A stretch of DNA of 17,561 nucleotides, taken from assembly GCA_002394165.1 (NCBI GenBank), contig DGTA01000093.1, positions 1 through 17,561 of the forward strand, read 5' to 3'. This DNA comes from Lachnospiraceae bacterium UBA4348. Its GTDB lineage: Bacteria > Bacillota > Clostridia > Lachnospirales > Lachnospiraceae. Numbering within the stretch: the stretch's first letter is position 1; the number at the start of each line of letters is the position of its first letter. The notes under the pieces were generated by a model. It did not search any database and was not told where the DNA came from. It saw nothing but the letters and a program-made list of their open reading frames with translations. This document shows, piece after piece, positions 7,779 through 12,183 of the stretch. A program made the translations under genes and the position numbers.

Positions 7779-8781
7779 AGAATGTTCCGTTATAATCAGC
7801 GATGTTCTCAGCTGTGAAGACCAGCGGAGCATTGCCTGTTACGAGGTTGCCTTCAACGGTAACTTTCTCATAGCCGGGCTTTGTGAAGGTTGTGTCAGAA
7901 GTGATCTCTTCACCCTTCAGGATCTTGTAAGCGATCTCAACGGTGGTGTAACCAGCATCTGCGGGTCTCCAGCAAAGGCCGACATACTGAGTGCCGTCTT
8001 CGATGTAAGCGCCGCCCTGGGACGGAGTTGCAAGACCAACCAGCTTGATGTCGGTACGGCCGTTCTCTTCAAGAGCAAGAGCCATGCCGTTGGAAGAAGC
8101 AGCGGTGTCAAGAAGACCCTTCAGATCCGGATAAGCAGCGATTGCCTGCAGAGCCAGGTCATAAGCGGTCTGCTCGTTGTTGTCTTCCTCACCGGGGATG
8201 CCGTCCGGGTTGACCAGTTCCATATCCGGATAGTTCTCTTCCAGATACTTCACGCAGGAGTTGAACCACTGCATATGGGTGGTCATTCCAAGGCCGCCGA
8301 CAGCGCCGAACCACTGGCCTTCGCCGCCCATGGCCTCAGCCAGATACTGGCCGTACAGTGTTCCGAAATAGTCATTGTCAAATGCTTCCATGTCGTAGTC
8401 GACAGAGTCAAGAATATCAGAAGCCTCGTGGGTAACGACAACGATACCCTGATCTCTTGCCTTCTGCAGTGTTGCGGCAACAGCCTGTGCATCAACCGGT
8501 ACGCAGCAGATCGCGTCAACGCCCTGGGAGATCAGGTCTTCCAGCATAGCATTCTGCTTTGCAGCGTCAGAGCCTTCCGGGTTGATCTCGTAAGCGTAGC
8601 AGTCGTCATGATCCGCGTTGAACTCGTCAACACCGACACGCATGTCATCGAACCACGCGATACCTTCTGTCTTTGCGCACAGAGCGATGGTGAATTCCTC
8701 ATCTCCGCTTGCCGCAAATGCGGTCATGGTCATTCCTGCTGCCATCAGTCCTGTAAGGACCAGTGCCATCTGTTTCTTCAT
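7777..8781 (-). CDS. Sugar ABC transporter substrate-binding protein (ribose/AI-2-like family)
   Basis: This 334-aa secreted protein has the type-I periplasmic-binding-protein fold used with RbsA/RbsC transporters. The N-terminus MKKQMALVLTGLMAAGMTMT plus AFA-A is a signal peptide with predicted cleavage near residue 23-24. Fold markers are EDLISQGVDAICCVPVD (81-97), the hinge/strand segment GIVVVTHEA (112-120), GKLGM-like GGLGM (162-166) and TAASSNGMALAL (226-237). The ATG at 8781 is chosen over a further upstream start because AAAGGAGGG lies 8 nt before it and the signal peptide starts there. No lipobox cysteine is seen, unusual for a Gram-positive binding protein. The gene follows the SIS isomerase by 42 bp, with a near-palindrome in between, and precedes the ATPase. 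The bound sugar cannot be read from the sequence. Confidence 0.92.
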   Translation of the reverse strand: MKKQMALVLTGLMAAGMTMTAFAASGDEEFTIALCAKTEGIAWFDDMRVGVDEFNADHDDCYAYEINPEGSDAAKQNAMLEDLISQGVDAICCVPVDAQAVAATLQKARDQGIVVVTHEASDILDSVDYDMEAFDNDYFGTLYGQYLAEAMGGEGQWFGAVGGLGMTTHMQWFNSCVKYLEENYPDMELVNPDGIPGEEDNNEQTAYDLALQAIAAYPDLKGLLDTAASSNGMALALEENGRTDIKLVGLATPSQGGAYIEDGTQYVGLCWRPADAGYTTVEIAYKILKGEEITSDTTFTKPGYEKVTVEGNLVTGNAPLVFTAENIADYNGTF

Positions 8782-8805
8782 TGCTTTTCCCTCCTTTGTT
8801 TTATA

Positions 8806-8828
8806 AATAAACACACCGTGTGCTTATT
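8806..8828 (-). promoter_or_regulatory. 23-bp near-palindrome between isomerase and binding-protein genes
   Basis: The arms AATAAACACAC (8806-8816) and GTGTGCTTATT (8818-8828) are complementary at 10 of 11 positions around a single central base, and the odd pair becomes G-U in the minus-strand RNA. It overlaps the stop codon of the SIS isomerase gene and ends about 25 bp before the binding-protein start. It could be an operator for an internal promoter or an RNA processing/stabilising hairpin. No -35/-10 pair was identified next to it. Confidence 0.5.
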
Positions 8829-9387
8829 CAATGTTACGGTGCCTTGCGGACATCTTCTCAAATGAGAGACCCTCGGTCTCATCCACGATCATCATGACCG
8901 CGATATCGAAGGTGATCAGCAGGCTCTGTTCAAAGAGATTGCCCATCGGCTGGAATGATGCGACCACCGGATCCGTGCCGCGGTAAACGGCCGCCGGGAT
9001 AAAGAACACATCATCCGCCACGTTTTTGGCAGTCTCCCCGCTGGGTGATCCGGTCACGACATAGATGAAAGCGCCCGCTTCCTTCGCCCTGCGGCAGACA
9101 TAATCGATGTGGCCGATCCGGCCGTCGCCCAGCGTGGCGATCAGCAGATCTCCCTCTCCGATATGCGGGGTGGTGTCATCCCAGATCCAGTGAACTTCCT
9201 TTCCCATATGCATCAGGCGCATCGCAAAAGCCCTTGTCTCCATGCCCTCGCGTCCCACACCGATGCAGAATATCCTGTCATATTTTTTTACGGTCTCGAT
9301 AAACCGGCGAAGGCCTTCCTGATCCAGGGCCTCCATGACAAGCCGGTGTTCTTCCAGTATTTTTGCTCCGTATTCTCTGTAATCCAT
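8824..9387 (-). CDS. PHI-like SIS-domain sugar-phosphate isomerase
   Basis: This 187-aa single-SIS-domain protein resembles 6-phospho-3-hexuloisomerase (PHI, HxlB), which interconverts ketose phosphates. Family marks are CIGVGREGMETRAFAMRLMH (41-60), TTPHIGEGDLLIATLGDG (72-89), MGNLFEQSLLI (148-158, with the conserved Glu) and the C-terminal RHRNIE (182-187), which resembles the RHxNLE ending of PHI proteins. The usual serine-rich phosphate loop (SGSGET) reads LGDGRIG here, so ligand contacts differ. No partner 3-hexulose-6-phosphate synthase is nearby, so the ribulose-monophosphate pathway is unlikely. Beside two DAK-type kinases and a TIM-like isomerase it may convert a tetrulose phosphate to an aldose phosphate; this is inference. 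The ATG at 9387 has GGAAGGAGAGG just upstream, 18 bp after dhaK copy 2. Confidence 0.85.
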   Translation of the reverse strand: MDYREYGAKILEEHRLVMEALDQEGLRRFIETVKKYDRIFCIGVGREGMETRAFAMRLMHMGKEVHWIWDDTTPHIGEGDLLIATLGDGRIGHIDYVCRRAKEAGAFIYVVTGSPSGETAKNVADDVFFIPAAVYRGTDPVVASFQPMGNLFEQSLLITFDIAVMMIVDETEGLSFEKMSARHRNIE

Positions 9388-9405
9388 GTCCTCTCCTTCC
9401 CCGGA

Positions 9406-10401
9406 TCAGCCCAGCAGGCTCTCCGCGTCGACTGCCACCAGGCGCTCCAGTTCTTCGTCCATCTTCATCAGGGTAACAGAGACGCCCTGCATGTCCAGCG
9501 ATGTAAAGTAGTTTCCGACAAAAGACTGGCTGGTCCTGATACCTCTTGCCTTCAGAATATCCGCGATCCTGTTGTACAGGATATAAAGCTCCATCTGGGT
9601 CGTCGCGCCAAGACCCGATACCATCACCGTCACCGATGCTTCCTCACCCTCCGGATAGACGGCGAGCAGCTTCTCCATGATCAGATCCGCGATCTCGTTC
9701 GCAGGGCGCATTTTATAGGACGATAATCCGGGATCACCGTGATGCCCGATCCCGAACTCCATGGTCCCTTCAACGACCTCGAAATTGGGAACGCCAACCT
9801 CCGGGCGGATACAGGCTGCAAAAGCCACCCCGATGCTCCGGGTATTTAAGTTGGCCCGCCGGCACAGATCCGTGATCTCTTCAAGGCTTTTGCCAGCCAT
9901 GCTCGCGGCTCCCGCGATCTTCCACAGAAGCACCTCGCCGGCCAGTCCACGGCTGGCGCTGCGGTCACCGTCCTCGGCGATGGTGGCGACATCATCGTTC
10001 GCACACACGTGCTCCACGCGGATCCCCTCAAGCCTGGCCAGCCGGACAGCTTCACCCACACACCGGTTGTCAAGCGGGTAGTTGCCGTGGATGCACAGCA
10101 CCCCTTCGCCCTGGTCAGCCTGCCGGATCGCCTCCAGGAAGACTTCGGCGGACGGGGCTTCAAACAGATTGCCCACCGCCACCGCATCGATCATTCCTTT
10201 TCGGACATAGCCGATAAATGCGGGCAGATGACCCGTTCCGCCTCCGGATACGATGCCCACCCGGGGAGTCCGGCTCTTGCGCCCGCGGCGCACAAAGACT
10301 CTCGGATGTCTCGTCTTGGCGATCCTGTCACTGTGACATTTATAAAACCCGTGCAGCATCTCATCTACGACACGCTGCGGATTATTGATCATCTTTGGCA
10401 T
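9406..10401 (-). CDS. dhaK: DhaK-type ketose kinase subunit (copy 2, no adjacent DhaL)
   Basis: This 331-aa paralog of the copy at 2241-3239 is clearly diverged from it. It has the phosphate loop GGGTGH (53-58), the catalytic His221 in GIGHHGDPG, VPNFEV (204-209) and SFVGNYFTSLDM (293-304), so it should be able to bind a ketose covalently. An insertion of basic residues (VRRGRKSRT, 37-45) precedes the first strand. The ATG at 10401 has AGGGGAGGG 11 nt upstream, 27 bp after the regulator stop. No DhaL gene lies next to it, so it either shares the DhaL at the operon end, acts on a different ketose, or serves as a sensor, as DhaK does for DhaR/DhaQ-type regulators. The regulator directly upstream makes the sensing idea worth keeping. 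Confidence 0.9.
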   Translation of the reverse strand: MPKMINNPQRVVDEMLHGFYKCHSDRIAKTRHPRVFVRRGRKSRTPRVGIVSGGGTGHLPAFIGYVRKGMIDAVAVGNLFEAPSAEVFLEAIRQADQGEGVLCIHGNYPLDNRCVGEAVRLARLEGIRVEHVCANDDVATIAEDGDRSASRGLAGEVLLWKIAGAASMAGKSLEEITDLCRRANLNTRSIGVAFAACIRPEVGVPNFEVVEGTMEFGIGHHGDPGLSSYKMRPANEIADLIMEKLLAVYPEGEEASVTVMVSGLGATTQMELYILYNRIADILKARGIRTSQSFVGNYFTSLDMQGVSVTLMKMDEELERLVAVDAESLLG

Positions 10402-10428
10402 GGAAGATGCGTCCCTCCCCTGCCGCCG

Positions 10429-10926
10429 TCAAGGCAGCTGACTGTAAAAGTTCATGTAAACCTGAATCTCTTTCTCCGATAATGCGGGAGAATGTTTCTT
10501 TCCAAGGACGAAAGATTTCAGTGACCTGAATGTCTTCTGTTTCTCCGCCGTATCCAGAAACTGTTCCGTGCCGGCCACAGCGGCGCTGACATTGAGAAAC
10601 AGCTCTCCCAGCCGGAACTCACCGATCGTGAAAAGCTTGGTCAGATCAAGTTCCTCGCATTTTTCGTAAAAAGTGTAACCGGTCTGGTTCTTCTCGTCGG
10701 TCAGATCCATCAGGGCCATACACATGTAGATCAGCGTCGAAAGCTTCAGGTCACTCCTTCGGTTCAGCTTCTGGTTATAACCGGCCGCGTCCCAGCCGAT
10801 CTTTGAACTGAGTTCCTTATTCCTGATCCCGGAAGATCCCAGGAGAACATTCAGATTAACATAGAAGTCTTCCACCATCTTGTTCTTGATGATCTTTTTC
10901 AGGGTAATTTCTTCAAACTCTGTCAA
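10429..10926 (-). CDS. Helix-turn-helix protein, probable operon regulator (TTG start)
   Basis: This 165-aa protein is not recognised beyond a helix-turn-helix-like segment (residues 20-75, around NKELSSKIGWDAAGYNQKLN) resembling XRE/Cro-type DNA-binding domains. The remaining ~90 residues show no familiar ligand domain. The start is placed at TTG 10926 because GGAGGT (10937-10932) lies 5 nt upstream. An in-frame ATG at 11040 would put coding sequence across the promoter -10 and is rejected. An ATG at 10878 is a weaker alternative without a ribosome binding site. It is the first gene of the minus-strand unit, 27 bp before dhaK copy 2, which suggests it controls the operon and itself. The role is inferred from position and fold only. 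Confidence 0.75.
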   Translation of the reverse strand: MTEFEEITLKKIIKNKMVEDFYVNLNVLLGSSGIRNKELSSKIGWDAAGYNQKLNRRSDLKLSTLIYMCMALMDLTDEKNQTGYTFYEKCEELDLTKLFTIGEFRLGELFLNVSAAVAGTEQFLDTAEKQKTFRSLKSFVLGKKHSPALSEKEIQVYMNFYSQLP

Positions 10927-10945
10927 AGGACACCTCCAGGCCGTT

Positions 10946-10979
10946 TTTGTGGAATTTACACAAATTGAATGCTCAATTT
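10946..10979 (-). promoter_or_regulatory. Two overlapping dyads in the operon leader, candidate operators
   Basis: TTTGTG (10946-10951) pairs with CACAAA (10959-10964), and AAATTGA (10962-10968) pairs with TCAATTT (10973-10979). They share three bases (10962-10964), so as RNA they exclude each other. They lie between the promoter and the regulator start, 20-53 bp upstream of the TTG codon. They may be operators for the helix-turn-helix protein or alternative leader hairpins. Confidence 0.45.
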
Positions 10980-11029
10980 TAACATATTTGATAAAATCCC
11001 ACCTGTTTATTTCCACACTGCCTGTCTGT

Positions 11030-11059
11030 ATTATCATCATTTTACCGACAAAGTGTCAA
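11030..11059 (-). promoter_or_regulatory. Sigma-A-type promoter of the ten-gene operon
   Basis: On the minus strand a perfect TTGACA (11059-11054), an 18-bp spacer and GATAAT (11035-11030, five of six consensus bases) form a strong housekeeping promoter. Transcription would start near 11023, leaving a leader of about 97 nt before the regulator TTG start. A GGTTAACC palindrome (11079-11086) lies about 20 bp upstream of the -35. Confidence 0.75.
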
Positions 11060-11131
11060 GAGTACAATTCTGCTTTCGGTTAACCATATTTACATTTAAG
11101 CAACTTTTTCTCTCGAAATGCAGGAAATAAC

Positions 11132-11140
11132 TGGTATTAT
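11132..11140 (+). promoter_or_regulatory. Extended -10 promoter of the pyridoxal kinase gene
   Basis: TGGTATTAT gives TGn plus a TATTAT hexamer, an extended -10 with no convincing -35. The start site would be near 11147, giving a leader of about 100 nt. Confidence 0.4.
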
Positions 11141-11150
11141 AAAATTGTAA

Positions 11151-11180
11151 GAAACTGGGCATTTATATATATCCAGTTTC
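11151..11180 (+). promoter_or_regulatory. 8-bp inverted repeat just downstream of the pdxK promoter
   Basis: GAAACTGG (11151-11158) and CCAGTTTC (11173-11180) are exact inverted repeats around a 14-nt AT-rich centre. The position, just after the expected transcription start, suits a repressor operator or a 5' leader hairpin. Confidence 0.45.
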
Positions 11181-11246
11181 CCTCTATGATACAGAAAACC
11201 ATTATGTATGGGATTTGATTTGTTTATACACAGAAAGGGAAATACC

Positions 11247-12101
11247 ATGAAAAGAGTTTTGACTATCCAGGATATCTCATGTCTGGGGAAGTGTTCACTG
11301 ACAGTCGCCCTGCCGCTGATCTCGGCTATGGGCGTGGAAGCTGTCATCCTTCCCACCGCAGTCCTGTCCACTCATACCATGTTCAAAGGATTCACCTGCA
11401 AGGATCTCTCCGATCAGATCCGGCCCATCGCGGATCACTGGAAAAAAGAAAATATCCGGTTTGATGCCATCTACACGGGTTATCTGGGAACGGAGGAGGA
11501 GATCGACACTGTAAAGGAACTGATCCGGGAATTCCGGGATGAGGATACGCTCGTTTTCGTAGATCCGGCCATGGGAGACAACGGAAAACTCTATCCGGCC
11601 TTTGACGACGCCTATGCCGCCAGAAATGCCACCCTGTGCGCGGACGCGGACATCATCGTGCCCAACCTCACCGAAGCTTCTTTTATGACAAGCCTTCCCT
11701 ACAAAGAGAGTTATGATGAAGCGTATGTAAAAGAAATACTTCTCGCCCTCTCCGAAATGGGTGGAAAAAAAGGCATTGCCGCCCTGACCGGCGTCTCCCT
11801 CTCCGAGGGACGCACCGGTGTGATGGGATACGATGCCGTCAACGACGAATTCTATTGCTACCAGAATGACCGCGTTCCGGCCGCTTATCACGGAACCGGC
11901 GACATCTACTCCAGCGTCGCCGTAGGCGCCATGATGAGAGGCCTTTCCTGGAAAGACGCCCTGCGCCTGGCCGCCGATTACACAGCCCTGACCATCGCCA
12001 GGACACTGGAAAATCCGCGCAAACCGTGGTACGGCGTAGACTTCGAGGCGACCATTCCGCAGCTGGTAAAGGCATTGGAACAGGAAGCTCCTACGAAATG
12101 A
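11247..12101 (+). CDS. pdxK: Pyridoxal/pyridoxamine kinase (ribokinase superfamily)
   Basis: This 284-aa cytosolic kinase phosphorylates B6 vitamers (pyridoxal, pyridoxamine, pyridoxine) at the 5'-hydroxyl in the salvage of pyridoxal phosphate. It opens with VLTIQDISCLGKCS (4-17), has VDPAMGDNGKLY (105-116), the VPNLTEA segment (138-144) and the nucleotide/catalytic loop GTGDIYSS (216-223) with catalytic Asp219. Length fits PdxY/PdxK-type enzymes. The ATG at 11247 follows AGAAAGGG and begins the conserved N-terminal strand. An in-frame ATG at 11208 lacks a ribosome binding site and adds non-conserved residues. It is transcribed away from the regulator and ends in a very strong terminator, so it is monocistronic. 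A link to the operon beyond sharing the control region is not shown. Confidence 0.9.
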   Translation: MKRVLTIQDISCLGKCSLTVALPLISAMGVEAVILPTAVLSTHTMFKGFTCKDLSDQIRPIADHWKKENIRFDAIYTGYLGTEEEIDTVKELIREFRDEDTLVFVDPAMGDNGKLYPAFDDAYAARNATLCADADIIVPNLTEASFMTSLPYKESYDEAYVKEILLALSEMGGKKGIAALTGVSLSEGRTGVMGYDAVNDEFYCYQNDRVPAAYHGTGDIYSSVAVGAMMRGLSWKDALRLAADYTALTIARTLENPRKPWYGVDFEATIPQLVKALEQEAPTK

Positions 12102-12111
12102 TCTGTACGTG

Positions 12112-12169
12112 AAAGGGTGTCCCTCAACGCAGGATTTTTACTCCTTGTTGAGGGACACCCTTTTTTTAT
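12112..12169 (+). terminator. Strong rho-independent terminator after pdxK
   Basis: A 17-bp stem pairs AAAGGGTGTCCCTCAAC (12112-12128) with its complement at 12147-12163 and runs into a T-rich tail (TTTTTTTATTTT). It begins 10 bp after the pdxK stop codon. The 18-nt loop itself contains AGGA/TCCT. It sits between convergent genes, and its minus-strand tail is only three T, so it mainly serves pdxK. Confidence 0.92.
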
Positions 12170-12183
12170 TTTGAACTCTTCAC

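Noticed and set aside
8824..9387. Ribulose-monophosphate (formaldehyde) pathway based on the PHI-like protein
   Set aside because: No hexulose-phosphate synthase is present and the neighbours are ketose kinases and a sugar importer.
10927..11040. Longer regulator starting at ATG 11040
   Set aside because: This extension would read through the leader and the -10 hexamer at 11030-11035. A strong ribosome binding site places the start at TTG 10926.
11070..11090. Catabolite-responsive (cre) element near the operon promoter
   Set aside because: TGCTTTCGGTTAACCA has a CG core but wrong arm spacing for the TGNNNNCGNNNNCA pattern; only the GGTTAACC palindrome was kept.
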